Below, in pieces: positions 7,647 through 17,082 of a stretch of DNA of 64,000 nt. The DNA comes from Acetoanaerobium noterae (GTDB lineage Bacteria > Bacillota > Clostridia > Peptostreptococcales > Filifactoraceae): the NCBI RefSeq assembly GCF_900168025.1, contig NZ_FUYN01000002.1:212343-276342 (forward strand). The letters run 5' to 3'. Made by a program: the position numbers and the translations under genes. Position 1 is the stretch's first letter. The number at the start of each line of letters is the position of its first letter. The notes beneath the pieces are model-generated. The model did not search any database and was not told the DNA's origin. It saw only the letters and a list, made by a program, of their open reading frames with translations.

Positions 7647-10316
7647 ATGAAGAGTAAGAAGGTTGGTAAGCTTGGAAAAGCTGTAGCACTTATCGTAGCA
7701 TTACTTATGGTAGTATCTCTTGCAGTTCCTGCATTTGCACAGGATACCAAGACGGCATCTGGACCTGTAGTTTCTATGACTGAGCCAAAGGAAGTGGTTT
7801 TTGAGGCAAGAATGTCAGCAGATACAAAGGTTTCAGATTTAAAATGGTATTTTGGAGACAAGGAGCTGTCAGCTTGGAAGAAATGGAGTATGGAAACTGG
7901 TGATTTCACAGCAGGACCATTTATTACATTTACTAAAGAGCCAGTTATTGAGAATGGTTTACTTAAGGCAACTATTAGCTTTGACAGATTATTTGACACT
8001 ACGGATTTAAGTCAAAGAAGACCATATAACATCAGACTTAAATATCCTGAGTTCATAGGAACCTACGAGCTTAAAGCTGTAAATGAAACAGGACAGCAGC
8101 AAGCGAAACTCGATGTTTCCCTAGTTCCTTATGAAAGCTATATGAGCTATGACCAGATGAAAGCGGCTGTAGCTGATATAAAAAATTCTGCTAAAGCAGA
8201 TAGATTTGTAAATCTAGAAGTTTATGGTACTACTGTTCAGGGAAGACCTATGGATTTAGGTATTATAGCAAAAGATAAAGAAGCTGTAGATGAGTATCTT
8301 AATGAAACTACACCTATGATGCTTGAAAACCCTGAAAAAATGATAGCTGATATCAAAGCAAATAAAGCTGATTACAAAACAGTTATCTTTATGAACAATA
8401 TCCACCCAGACGAGCAGCCTGGAGTAGATGCAGTGGTGAAGCTATTTAACGACTATGCTAAGGAAGATTTCATTGATTATGCAACTACTGACGAAAATGG
8501 TAAGAAAGTAAATAAGAGAATAAACGTAGATAAATTACTTGAGGATTTTATACTTGTATTTAGCTTTACTCAAAATCCAGATGGTAGAGTAGCAAATACT
8601 CGTACAAATGCTAATAACTTGGATTTAAATAGAGATAATGGCTTCCAAACTCAACCGGAAACTCAGGCTATGGCAGCGCAGATTTCTAAGTACAATCCTC
8701 TAATATTCCTAGACTATCACGGATTTGTACAGGAGTTTTTAATTGAGCCTTGCACACCTCCTCATGATCCTAACTATGAGACAGATTTACTTTACTCTAC
8801 TATGCTAGAGCTTGCTCATATCATGGGTAGAGCAGGAGTTGAAAACTCTAAATACGAAGATTATCTTATCCCTATGATAGACTATGGAACTGGATGGGAT
8901 GATGCAACTTCAGCCTATACAGCAACTTACGCTATGCATCATGGAGCTCTAGGACATACTATAGAAGTTCCAGAAATGAATGAGGATTCCTTTAAAGCAG
9001 CTATCCATACAGGATATGCAGCGGCAGATTATGCAATTAATAACAAAGACATGCTTATGCTAAATAAATTAGAATACTATAAGCGTGGAGTAGAAAAACT
9101 AGATTCAAGAGAAGCTGATAAAGCAATCGTTAATGCTCAAAACGAAATAAAAGGTCGTCCAAGAGGAAATAACGAAAGCTTCTTCCCGGATTACTATGTA
9201 ATTCCTATGGGATTAGATGCTCAGAAAAATGCAGTAGCTGCATTTGATATGGTAGCATATCTTGAAAGAAATGGAGTTAAGGTTCATGAGCTAAAATCAG
9301 ATGCTGGAGCTTACAAAAAAGGCGACATAGTAATAGATATGGCTCAAGCTAAACGTGGCTATGCAAATCATGTGCTTTATTCTGGAGTAGATGAATCAGA
9401 ATGGGCTGAGATGTATGCAGAAATAGTAACTAATTTCCCTGCGCAAAGAGGCTTTGATGTGATGGAAGTTAGAGATGCAAATTTATTTACAGGAAAACTA
9501 GGAGATGTAACTATTAGTAAAGCTCCATCAAGCAGTATTACAGATGCTAAGTTTTACTTGATTCACAACAATTCACTGGAAACAGTAAAGGCTGTAAACC
9601 ATGCAATTGAAATGGGACATAAAGTTGTAAGAGCAGATTTAGGACAGGGAAAAGAAGGCTTTGCAGTTGATAAAGCTTGCCTAGAGATGCTAGTTGATAA
9701 GCATGCACTTAAATTTGAAGCACTTGATAAAATGCCTGAAGGCAAAGAAATAACTTCAAAAACAGTATATGCACCAGCTATGAGTACAGCTTATTTTGCT
9801 CTAGAGGCTATGGGCTTTGATGTAGTAACTGATGCAAGCAAGGCTGATGTTTTAGTTACAGATTCAGGCTCATTAGATCCTGAATTAATCGGAACAAAGC
9901 CGATGGTAGCTATCGGTGGCTCTGCTATGGCAGCTATAGGTGAAAGTGGAAAGATAGCAGGCTTAGAAGTTAAAACTACAGATTTCTATCACGAAGGTCT
10001 ACTAAAATCTACAAATAACGCTTCTAGTATGTATAGCTTAGGTTATGCTTCAGATGATACTATGTACAGCTCTTCTGGAACATGGATAGAAAAATTACCA
10101 GCAGGCTTTACAGCATTATCAACTGTTAAAAATACGGGAGATTACTTCGTAGCAGGATGGTGGCCAGGACATGAACAGGTTAAAGGCAAGGTTATGTCAG
10201 CAGTAGGAATGGTGAATGGACAAAAAACAGTTCTATATGCTGGAAACCTAACAAATAGACTTCATACTCAATATCTGTATAGATGGATTAGTAATGCAGT
10301 TTATGAGCTTCAGTAA
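7647..10316 (+). CDS. secreted M14-family zinc carboxypeptidase
   Basis: Large exported metallopeptidase, 889 aa. It has a cleavable signal peptide (basic KSKKVGKLGK, hydrophobic core, cleavage near VPAFA/Q at about residue 31), an N-terminal beta-rich region (about 35-165), then an M14 zinc carboxypeptidase domain. The zinc site HxxE is HPDE (His253, Glu256), the substrate-binding stretch is NPDGR...NLDLNRD, the third zinc ligand is His358 in LDYHG, and the catalytic Glu lies near 440 in EVPE. The C-terminal half (about 500-889) is of unknown fold, perhaps a glutamine-amidotransferase-like or lectin-like module. AAGGAGG precedes the ATG. It probably releases amino acids from peptides for an amino-acid-fermenting anaerobe. 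It is followed by a very long hairpin terminator, so the transcript ends here. Confidence 0.88.
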   Translation: MKSKKVGKLGKAVALIVALLMVVSLAVPAFAQDTKTASGPVVSMTEPKEVVFEARMSADTKVSDLKWYFGDKELSAWKKWSMETGDFTAGPFITFTKEPVIENGLLKATISFDRLFDTTDLSQRRPYNIRLKYPEFIGTYELKAVNETGQQQAKLDVSLVPYESYMSYDQMKAAVADIKNSAKADRFVNLEVYGTTVQGRPMDLGIIAKDKEAVDEYLNETTPMMLENPEKMIADIKANKADYKTVIFMNNIHPDEQPGVDAVVKLFNDYAKEDFIDYATTDENGKKVNKRINVDKLLEDFILVFSFTQNPDGRVANTRTNANNLDLNRDNGFQTQPETQAMAAQISKYNPLIFLDYHGFVQEFLIEPCTPPHDPNYETDLLYSTMLELAHIMGRAGVENSKYEDYLIPMIDYGTGWDDATSAYTATYAMHHGALGHTIEVPEMNEDSFKAAIHTGYAAADYAINNKDMLMLNKLEYYKRGVEKLDSREADKAIVNAQNEIKGRPRGNNESFFPDYYVIPMGLDAQKNAVAAFDMVAYLERNGVKVHELKSDAGAYKKGDIVIDMAQAKRGYANHVLYSGVDESEWAEMYAEIVTNFPAQRGFDVMEVRDANLFTGKLGDVTISKAPSSSITDAKFYLIHNNSLETVKAVNHAIEMGHKVVRADLGQGKEGFAVDKACLEMLVDKHALKFEALDKMPEGKEITSKTVYAPAMSTAYFALEAMGFDVVTDASKADVLVTDSGSLDPELIGTKPMVAIGGSAMAAIGESGKIAGLEVKTTDFYHEGLLKSTNNASSMYSLGYASDDTMYSSSGTWIEKLPAGFTALSTVKNTGDYFVAGWWPGHEQVKGKVMSAVGMVNGQKTVLYAGNLTNRLHTQYLYRWISNAVYELQ

Positions 10317-10463
10317 AAGCTCATAAAAACGAAAAATTGAATTCTATCTTAAAGTTAAATTAGATAGAATATAATGATTAAATAAGGTATTAGCTAATTA
10401 TTAAAAAAGAAATTGCTTAAATTTTAAAAAAGCTATTTTCTAAAATAAAAAAAGTAAAAAAAT

Positions 10464-10562
10464 AAAGAGACTATTACGAAAAGAAAATTTAATATAATAT
10501 GTTGGTTTGTCTATTGCAAATTTAAACATATTATATTCTTCTTTTTAGATAGTCTCTTTTGT
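10464..10562 (+). terminator. very long two-stem hairpin terminator
   Basis: Outer stem AAAGAGACTAT (10464-10474) with ATAGTCTCTTT (10549-10559) and a perfect inner 13-bp stem (10491-10503 with 10525-10537), ending in a T-rich stretch. Both ends are T/A rich, so it could also work on the minus strand. Confidence 0.75.
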
Positions 10563-10577
10563 ATTTTACAATTAAGC

Positions 10578-10611
10578 TTTTAAATTAAATTTATTAAGCT
10601 TTAATTTAAAA
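10578..10611. repeat. 12-bp perfect A/T inverted repeat
   Basis: TTTTAAATTAAA (10578-10589) and TTTAATTTAAAA (10600-10611) around a 10-nt centre. It lies 265 bp before the YfcC transporter start, in a 559-bp gap that otherwise holds only the long terminator and a candidate -10 (TATAAT, about 10722). It could be a regulator site; A/T bias makes such dyads easier by chance. Confidence 0.4.
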
Positions 10612-10875
10612 CAAAGAAATATATGAAATTAATATAAATTAACATAAAATTGGAAATATTTGCAAAAGTTAAAATATATCAATTTATGCAAAAAAAGTTT
10701 TATAGACCAGTTAAGAGAGGTATAATTATTATGTAGCTTTAATGACTACTGATGTGGTTAGTGTTTTGTTATGGGTAATTATTATGAGGTGAGCTTTTAA
10801 TTTATTTAAAATGCCTATGAGTGGTCTTATTGCTATATGTGTGAAATCGTTTTTATTTTAAAGGAGGTAAGACGT

Positions 10876-12306
10876 ATGGAACAAAATAAGAAGAAATTTT
10901 CTATGCCTTCAGCCTACACTATTTTATTTGCAATTATTGTAGTTGTAGCCATCTTAACATGGATAGTGCCGGCTGGACAGTACGAAATGACAGAGCTAAA
11001 CGGCAAAGAAGTACCAGTACCAGGAACATATCAGCAGGTGGAAAGAACGCCTCAAGGTATATTTGACATAATAACGTCTCCAGCAAAAGGTTATCAGGAT
11101 GCTGTTGACGTTGCATTATTTATTCTAATCATAGGAGGATTCCTAGGAGTAGTAATGAAAACTGGAGCTATCGATGCAGGAATTGCTCAGGTTACAAACA
11201 AGCTAAAAGGTAAAGAGAAAATCATGATTCCTATATTGATGGTCCTCTTTGGAGTTGGTGGTACTTCCTATGGTATGGCAGAGGAAACCATAGCCTTTTA
11301 TCCGCTACTTATACCAGTGTTTGTAGCGGCAGGTTATGATACAGTGACTGCAGTTGCTGTAATACTTCTTGGAGCAGGTGTTGGAGTTTTAGGCTCTACA
11401 GTAAACCCTTTTGCTACAGGTATAGCATCTGGATTTGCAGGAGTTTCTCTAGGGCAGGGTATAGTTCTTAGATTATTAATTCTAGTAGTAGGAGAAATAG
11501 CGGCTATACTTTATGTTATGAGATATGCAGAAAAAGTAAGAAAAGATCCAACCAAATCTATAACTTATGCTACTAGAGAAGAAGATATAAAGCATTTTGG
11601 AGCTCAGCAAGAAGGAGCTTCTTTCCCAGAGCTTACAGGAAAACGTAAACTGATTCTTGGATTATTTGCTCTCACTTTTGCAATTATGATTTACGGAGTT
11701 ATTCCGTTTGAAGATATGGGAATCACAGCGATTCCTACTCTTTGGTGGTGGTTTACTGAGCTAGCTTCATTATTCTTAATTATGTCTATAATTATAGGGC
11801 TAGTAGCTGGACTAAGTGAAAAGGAATTGATTGGAGCTTTTGTAGATGGCTCTAGAGATTTACTAGGAGTTGCTCTTATAGTTGGTCTATCAAGAGGTAT
11901 CACAGTAGTTATGAACGCAGGGAATATGACTGCTACAGTGCTTAATCTAGGGGAAAGAACTCTTGCTAGCACAGGAAGCGTAGCCTTTACTATATTGACA
12001 TATTTATTCTATATTCCTATGTCATTCCTTATTCCATCGACTTCAGGACTTGCTACACTTTCTATGCCTATCATGGCTCCTTTAGGAGACTTTGCAGGAG
12101 TAGCAAGAGATGTAGTAATAACAGCTTATCAGTCAGCATCTGGTATAGTAAACCTCATTACTCCTACTAGTGCTGTTGTTATGGGTGGTCTTGCTATAGG
12201 AAGAGTGCCGTATGATAAGTGGCTGAAATTTGTAGGAAAATTCATGGTTATAATCTTCCTTATAACTGTGGTTGCACTTGCTATAGGAGCACTTGGAATA
12301 TTGTAA
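10876..12306 (+). CDS. YfcC/DcuC-type membrane transporter
   Basis: Integral membrane carrier of about 476 aa with some 11-12 hydrophobic segments. The N-terminus FSMPSAYTILFAIIVVVAIL, followed by TWIVPAGQYE, is the hallmark of the YfcC family (ion transporter superfamily). Relatives carry C4-dicarboxylates, arginine/ornithine, or other amino acids or peptides. The conserved GAGVGVLGSTVNPFATGIAS and SGIVNLITPTSAVVMGGLA stretches are present. An upstream in-frame ATG exists at 10837, but AAGGAGG sits 9 nt before the ATG at 10876. The next gene encodes a PII-like protein, and PII-like proteins often control neighbouring transporters. The preceding secreted peptidase suggests uptake of amino acids or small peptides; substrate unproven. 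Confidence 0.85.
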   Translation: MEQNKKKFSMPSAYTILFAIIVVVAILTWIVPAGQYEMTELNGKEVPVPGTYQQVERTPQGIFDIITSPAKGYQDAVDVALFILIIGGFLGVVMKTGAIDAGIAQVTNKLKGKEKIMIPILMVLFGVGGTSYGMAEETIAFYPLLIPVFVAAGYDTVTAVAVILLGAGVGVLGSTVNPFATGIASGFAGVSLGQGIVLRLLILVVGEIAAILYVMRYAEKVRKDPTKSITYATREEDIKHFGAQQEGASFPELTGKRKLILGLFALTFAIMIYGVIPFEDMGITAIPTLWWWFTELASLFLIMSIIIGLVAGLSEKELIGAFVDGSRDLLGVALIVGLSRGITVVMNAGNMTATVLNLGERTLASTGSVAFTILTYLFYIPMSFLIPSTSGLATLSMPIMAPLGDFAGVARDVVITAYQSASGIVNLITPTSAVVMGGLAIGRVPYDKWLKFVGKFMVIIFLITVVALAIGALGIL

Positions 12307-12390
12307 TTATAAAAAGCTATTATGATATTAATTGAAATATATGTGGCTATGCGCAGTATGGTCAAACTAAATAAAAAGGGTGTATAATTA

Positions 12391-12421
12391 AAAGCAGCAG
12401 GGATAGCCTTGCTGCTTTTTT
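12391..12421 (+). terminator. hairpin between transporter and PII-like gene
   Basis: A 10-bp stem with one wobble (AGCAGCA 393-399 with TGCTGCT 410-416, plus inner GG/CC), flanked by AAA and a T-run, about 90 nt after the transporter stop. A TATAAT at 12383-12388 lies just upstream with no good -35, so the hairpin may alternatively form the 5' end of the next transcript. Confidence 0.65.
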
Positions 12422-12437
12422 AAAGGAGGGAATCGTT

Positions 12438-12806
12438 ATGAATAGTGCATATTGCATGGTACTAGTGATAAATGATATAGCAAAATATGAAACGATATTA
12501 AAAAAACTGTTTGATATGGGTATAGGTGCGACCTCGGTAGACAGTATGGGAATGGGAAAATTTCTCTTAGAGTCAGATATTAAGATTCCATTTTTTGGAA
12601 CCATCCAGCAAATGGTAGAGGGCAACAGACCATATAACAAAACAGTTTTTAGTGTGATAAGAACAAAGAACGTACTAGATGAAGCAGTTGCCATGATAAA
12701 AACTGAGCTTCATTTAGAAAGTGAAACAGGCAAAGGCTTTATGTTTGTACTTCCAGTGCTAGATTATCATGGTTTTGAAGAAGAAGGCTCTCTGGTTGAA
12801 GATTAG
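12438..12806 (+). CDS. PII-like (GlnB/CutA-fold) regulatory protein
   Basis: 122 aa. The beta-alpha-beta pattern is typical of the ferredoxin-like PII/CutA fold: strand YCMVLVIND, helix AKYETILKKLFDMG, strand ATSVDSMGMG, a loop region with an IPFFG segment, strand KTVFSVIR, helix DEAVAMIKTEL, strand GFMFVLPVLD. There is no canonical T-loop tyrosine motif, so it is not classical GlnB; it belongs with PII-like proteins found beside transporters. Good AAAGGAGGG upstream. It follows the YfcC transporter and may gate or sense for it. Its stop codon overlaps the convergent apbE stop by 4 bp. Assignment rests on pattern recognition. Confidence 0.6.
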   Translation: MNSAYCMVLVINDIAKYETILKKLFDMGIGATSVDSMGMGKFLLESDIKIPFFGTIQQMVEGNRPYNKTVFSVIRTKNVLDEAVAMIKTELHLESETGKGFMFVLPVLDYHGFEEEGSLVED

Positions 12807-13846
12807 TCCCTATACTCTATAGTAAACTCAGTATTTTTTAATTCAAATGAATCAGCCATTGATTTTGAAAGAATTATTTTCTTATCCTTGGTTATAACTA
12901 TAGCATCTGAATCAGGCAGAGAGTCGATAAGCTCAAAGCCTTTTTCTATTCCTAAAGCAAAAACAGAAGTCGATAATGCATCTGCCATCATGGAGTTTTT
13001 AGAAATTATTGTAACAGCGGCTATTTCATTCTCCACAGGGTAGCCGTCAGCAGTGGATAGAATATGGTGATATTTTTTACCATCCTGCTCGAAATATCTC
13101 TCATAGGTTCCAGACGTAACCATAGAAAAATCAGTATCTCTGTAGATACCTAAATAATCTCCGTGCTCAGAGTAAGGGTTCTGAATACCTATACTAAATG
13201 GACTGCCGTTTTTATCTCCTCTAGCATAGATATTGCCGCCTAGATTGATAATCGCAGATTTCACCTTATATTTTGCCAAGGTACTATTTATTTCATCAGT
13301 TACATAGCCCTTTGCTATAGCGCCTACATCAAGAGCCATACCTTTTTCTGTCAGGTATACAGTTTTTGCATTTTTATCCAAAACTACCTTTTCATATCCA
13401 ACAAGTGAAAGGGCATTTTTTAATTCATCTTCAGTTGGAACCTTTGCAGCCTCAGTTCCTATACCCCAGAGGTTAGCAAGTGGACCTACAGTGATGTCAA
13501 AGCTTCCATGAGATAGCACGCTATACTTGATACCCTCTGATATAACTAAAAAAGTTTCATCTGATACGGAAACAGGAGCGATGCCAGCGTTTTGATTTAT
13601 TTTAGAAACCTCACTGCTTGAAGTTTTTGAAGTAAGAGCATTTTCAAGGCTCTGAACTCTCATTGTTATCTCTTCGTTTATCTTCTCTATATCCTTTCCT
13701 TCATCCAAAATCTTTATATCTAGAACAGAATTGAGAAAGAAATTAGGACCAGTAGATATGAGCTTTTGCTCGGGTTTCATTTGGCATCCTGTTGCTAGTA
13801 TAGAAAAAACAAATAATAATACAAACAAAAATAATCTTTTTTTCAT
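12803..13846 (-). CDS. apbE: ApbE lipoprotein, FAD:protein FMN transferase
   Basis: Attaches FMN through phosphodiester linkage to Thr/Ser of target proteins such as Rnf or Nqr subunits; located outside the membrane. 347 aa with a lipoprotein signal (basic KKR, hydrophobic core, lipobox LATGC, Cys at about residue 21). ApbE motifs seen: GTEAAKVPTEDEL region, DVGAIAKGYVTDEI, the AIINLGGNI strand, an HHILSTADGYPV segment and MMADALSTSVFALG. The upstream GAGGTAG gives a modest ribosome binding site. No Rnf genes lie in the window. The gene is single and divergent from the pilus locus. Confidence 0.9.
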   Translation of the reverse strand: MKKRLFLFVLLFVFSILATGCQMKPEQKLISTGPNFFLNSVLDIKILDEGKDIEKINEEITMRVQSLENALTSKTSSSEVSKINQNAGIAPVSVSDETFLVISEGIKYSVLSHGSFDITVGPLANLWGIGTEAAKVPTEDELKNALSLVGYEKVVLDKNAKTVYLTEKGMALDVGAIAKGYVTDEINSTLAKYKVKSAIINLGGNIYARGDKNGSPFSIGIQNPYSEHGDYLGIYRDTDFSMVTSGTYERYFEQDGKKYHHILSTADGYPVENEIAAVTIISKNSMMADALSTSVFALGIEKGFELIDSLPDSDAIVITKDKKIILSKSMADSFELKNTEFTIEYRD

Positions 13847-13927
13847 TGAATCTACCTCGTTTTTTAAGTGATAGAATTATTATACCAAAAAATAATAATA
13901 TAAAATTTATATTTAATTCTTTATTCT

Positions 13928-13948
13928 TTGACAATTTTATAATATAAT
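13928..13948 (+). promoter_or_regulatory. candidate promoter of the pilus operon
   Basis: A perfect TTGACA (13928-13933) and overlapping TATAAT boxes (13938-13943, 13943-13948) are present but badly spaced relative to each other (4-9 nt). Either the -10 lies further on (about 13949-13956, poor match) or the TATAAT boxes use a weaker -35 upstream. The position just before the riboswitch is right for a promoter. Confidence 0.45.
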
Positions 13949-13975
13949 AAAGACATCAAAACTAGAATATAGGGC

Positions 13976-14068
13976 TTTAGCCTTATATCCATAACAAGAA
14001 CAGATGAACTATAGCTAGATATGGACGCCTTACGCTATAGGGATGTAGTGGCGTAACCGGCTGAATTA
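13976..14068 (+). ncRNA. c-di-GMP-II riboswitch aptamer
   Basis: The leader contains the 3' core of class II c-di-GMP riboswitches: a stem ACGCC...GGCGT followed by AACCGGCT (around 14024-14062), preceded by TGTAG and by the GATGAA element (14003-14008). TTTAGCC (13976-13982) can pair with GGCTGAA (14059-14065) as P1. Order and spacing match the known aptamers used upstream of clostridial pilin genes. The 3' part (AACCG, CTGA) is also the 5' arm of the following terminator, so folding of the aptamer and of the terminator exclude each other. Ligand binding should therefore allow read-through into pilB (an ON switch). Assignment is by eye against remembered consensus; an Rfam RF01786 search would settle it. 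Confidence 0.82.
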
Positions 14069-14090
14069 TAAATCAGTACGGTTTTTTTTA
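14055..14090 (+). terminator. riboswitch-controlled intrinsic terminator
   Basis: AACCG (14055-14059) and CTGA (14061-14064) pair with TCAG (14073-14076) and CGGTT (14079-14083), followed by eight T. Its 5' arm is the conserved 3' end of the c-di-GMP-II aptamer, which makes the two structures alternatives. Confidence 0.85.
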
Positions 14091-14193
14091 TGCCTAATTA
14101 ATAAGTTTTATCAAAATCTTTATAATTAAACACTAAAAAACTATAAATTAATTCTTGTTAATTAACTGATTTAAAATCAGCAAGGAGGACAAT

Positions 14194-15873
14194 ATGCCCA
14201 ATAAAAAAATGAGACTAGGAGATATTTTAATAGAGGCTGGAATAATAACTTTTGACCAGCTAGAGGATGCTCTAGTACTTCAAAAACAAAAAAACAAAAA
14301 GCTCGGAGAGCTTTTAATAGATGAAAAAATACTTACTGAAGAGCAGATTCTAGGAGTACTTGAATATCAGCTAGGAATTCCATATGTGGATTTAAATAAA
14401 TATTATATAGACCCAAAAGCACCAAAGATAATAACAGAGTCACTAGCAAAAAAACACAACCTCATACCTATAGGAATGAATAGAGGAAAGCTTATGCTAG
14501 CCATGTCAGATCCACTGGATATGATAGCTACAGATGATATCCGTATAACTACTGGGCTTGAGCTGGATTTAGTAATCAGTTCTAAAAATGATATCAAAAA
14601 AGCCATAAATATATATTACGACTCTACAGAACTAGCAGAAAGAGCAGTAGAGGAGTTTAAATCTCAGTCAAACATCCAAGAGGTAGAAGATGATGTAGAG
14701 GATGAAGACATAGTAAATGCACCTATGGTTAGACTGGTAAACACCATTATAAGTCAAGCAGTGCGTTCAAAAGCAAGTGACATACACATAGAGCCGTTTG
14801 AAAAAAACGTAAGAATAAGATACAGAGTAGATGGAGAGCTAAAAGAAGTAATGGCTCCAGCAAAATCTACACACTCAGCTCTAGTTACTAGAATAAAAAT
14901 CATGGGAAAAATGGACATCTCGGAAAAGCGTATCCCACAGGACGGGAGAGTAGAGACCATAATCGAAAACCATGCAATAGATATGAGAATATCTGTACTA
15001 CCTACAGTTTATGGAGAAAAAATAGTAATAAGACTTCTAGATAGAAATGCAATCATAGTTGGAAAAGAGGAGCTAGGATTTACAGCTCATAACCTAGAGC
15101 TTTTTGACAAGATAATCAAAGCTCCAGAAGGAATTATATTACTTACAGGACCTACAGGAAGCGGTAAAACCACTACCCTTTATACCATATTAAAGGAACT
15201 AAACCAAATAAACAAAAACATCATAACAGTGGAAGACCCAGTAGAATATAGACTAAATGGAGTAAATCAAGTACAGGTCAACATAAAAGCAGGACTTACC
15301 TTTGCATCAGGTCTTAGATCTATCTTAAGACAGGATCCAGATATAGTAATGGTAGGAGAGATAAGAGATGCGGAGACTGCACAAATAGCTACTAGAGCAG
15401 CTATAACAGGGCATCTAGTACTTTCTACTTTGCATACCAATGACACAGCTAGCTCTATATCAAGACTGATAGACATGGGGATAGAAACCTACATGGTATC
15501 CTCATCAGTTATGGGAATCATAGCTCAAAGACTAGTAAAAAAAATCTGTACTAAATGTAAGGAATCCTATGAGGCAACAGATGAAGAACTCCATTTTCTA
15601 GGAATAAATGAAAAAGTAACTCTTCATAAAGGAAGAGGATGCAATGCTTGCTCGGGTACTGGATACTCAGGAAGAACCGCCATTCACGAAGTGTTAGTAA
15701 TGGATAGAGAAATAAGAAATCTAATCAATGAAAAGAAGAGCGTAGATGAAATAAAGGATAAAGCTAGAAGCAAGGGACTAAAAACCTTAAACGAATCCTG
15801 TAGAGAGCTAGTGCTTTCTGGAATCACCACTATGGAGCAGCTAATCAAAATTACCTATAGTGTCGATATATAG
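14194..15873 (+). CDS. pilB: type IV pilus extension ATPase PilB (GspE family)
   Basis: Cytoplasmic hexameric ATPase that powers pilus polymerisation. 559 aa. N-terminal GspE/MshEN domain (about 1-150, starting RLGDILIEAGIIT), then the ATPase with Walker A GPTGSGKT (319-326), an Asp box, and Walker B DPDIVMVGEIRD followed by the His box GHLVLSTLHTND. A tetracysteine zinc site (C452, C455, C483, C486) is characteristic of assembly ATPases as opposed to PilT. AAGGAGG sits 6 nt before the ATG. First gene behind the c-di-GMP-II riboswitch, so its expression is expected to rise with c-di-GMP. Confidence 0.95.
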   Translation: MPNKKMRLGDILIEAGIITFDQLEDALVLQKQKNKKLGELLIDEKILTEEQILGVLEYQLGIPYVDLNKYYIDPKAPKIITESLAKKHNLIPIGMNRGKLMLAMSDPLDMIATDDIRITTGLELDLVISSKNDIKKAINIYYDSTELAERAVEEFKSQSNIQEVEDDVEDEDIVNAPMVRLVNTIISQAVRSKASDIHIEPFEKNVRIRYRVDGELKEVMAPAKSTHSALVTRIKIMGKMDISEKRIPQDGRVETIIENHAIDMRISVLPTVYGEKIVIRLLDRNAIIVGKEELGFTAHNLELFDKIIKAPEGIILLTGPTGSGKTTTLYTILKELNQINKNIITVEDPVEYRLNGVNQVQVNIKAGLTFASGLRSILRQDPDIVMVGEIRDAETAQIATRAAITGHLVLSTLHTNDTASSISRLIDMGIETYMVSSSVMGIIAQRLVKKICTKCKESYEATDEELHFLGINEKVTLHKGRGCNACSGTGYSGRTAIHEVLVMDREIRNLINEKKSVDEIKDKARSKGLKTLNESCRELVLSGITTMEQLIKITYSVDI

Positions 15874-16010
15874 AATACAAAAGTATTCAAGAAATAAACA
15901 AATATAGTAGTTAAGATTTATATTGGGTGGGTATTAGTTAATATATTTATATAGAGTTAAGGTTAATGGGTTGTAAAAATTACTAGAGACAAAAAAAGAG
16001 GGGATAAATT

Positions 16011-17069
16011 GTGAATATTTTAGAATTATTGGACAAAGCTATACAGCAGAATGCATCAGACATCCATATTACAGTAGGGCTTCCACCTGTTATGAGAGTA
16101 GATGGAGCATTAATAAAGATTTCTGAAAAAATCTGCAGTCCAAAAGACAGTCTAGAAATTGTCAATCAAATGCTAAAAACCAAGCAAAGAGATGAATTAG
16201 AAGAAAAAGGGGAAATTGACTTTTCTTTCTCAGAGCAAAGCATAGGTAGATTCAGGGCAAATATATACAAGCAAAGAGGAAGCTATGGAGTAGCACTTAG
16301 GGTAGTTCCTATGTATGTGCCTACGATAGATGGTCTTAACCTTCCGCCTATACTAAAGGATTTATCCATGAAGCAAAGAGGATTAATCCTAGTTACTGGA
16401 CCTACAGGAAGTGGTAAATCAACTACATTAGCAGCTATGATAAACCACATGAACCAAAATAGAAATTCTCATGTAATAACTATAGAAGATCCGATAGAGT
16501 ACCTTCATAAGCATAACAAATGCATGATAAATCAAAGAGAAATAGGAAATGATACAAGAACATTTTCAAATGCACTAAGAGCAGCTCTAAGACAAGACCC
16601 AGATGTAATCCTAGTAGGTGAGATGAGAGACCTAGAGACCATATCTACAGCTATAACTGCTGCAGAAACAGGTCACTTGGTATTATCGACTCTACATACA
16701 GTAGGAGCAACAAAAACCACTGACCGTATCATCGACGTATTTCCACCATATCAGCAACAGCAGATACGTACTCAGCTAGCATCAGTATTAGAAGGAATCA
16801 TATCTCAGCAGATTATTCCTAGAGCAGACGGACATGGAAGGGTAGCGGCATTTGAACTACTCATAGCTACGCCAGCTGTTAGAAACTTAATCAGAGAGGG
16901 TAAAACCCATCAGCTTATGACATCTCTAGAAACTGGTTCGAAATTTGGAATGAACACCATGGACGCAGCCCTTATCAAGCTATATAGAGATGGTGTAATA
17001 GACAATGAAAACCTTAGAAAATACGCAGTTGATATAGATATGATAAACAAGCAGGTAGGCTACTACTAA
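16011..17069 (+). CDS. pilT: type IV pilus retraction ATPase PilT
   Basis: Hexameric retraction motor, 352 aa, the normal PilT length. Walker A GPTGSGKS (130-137), Asp box HVITIEDPIEYLH, Walker B DPDVILVGEMRD, His box GHLVLSTLHT, and the C-terminal retraction motif AVRNLIREGK, a near match to the canonical AIRNLIRE. It lacks the zinc tetracysteine of PilB. GTG start preceded by GAGGGG. It is 137 bp after pilB and 13 bp before pilC. Presence of PilT implies dynamic, retractable pili and therefore twitching or DNA-uptake capability. Confidence 0.95.
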   Translation: MNILELLDKAIQQNASDIHITVGLPPVMRVDGALIKISEKICSPKDSLEIVNQMLKTKQRDELEEKGEIDFSFSEQSIGRFRANIYKQRGSYGVALRVVPMYVPTIDGLNLPPILKDLSMKQRGLILVTGPTGSGKSTTLAAMINHMNQNRNSHVITIEDPIEYLHKHNKCMINQREIGNDTRTFSNALRAALRQDPDVILVGEMRDLETISTAITAAETGHLVLSTLHTVGATKTTDRIIDVFPPYQQQQIRTQLASVLEGIISQQIIPRADGHGRVAAFELLIATPAVRNLIREGKTHQLMTSLETGSKFGMNTMDAALIKLYRDGVIDNENLRKYAVDIDMINKQVGYY

Positions 17070-17082
17070 GGGGGGAAGTATA

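Noticed and set aside
12383-12388. TATAAT as promoter of the PII-like gene
   Set aside because: No acceptable -35, and the start would fall inside the hairpin; left undecided, not listed as a promoter.
13976-14068. c-di-GMP class I (GEMM) riboswitch
   Set aside because: The conserved GCAAACC 5' part of GEMM is missing; the sequence fits class II.
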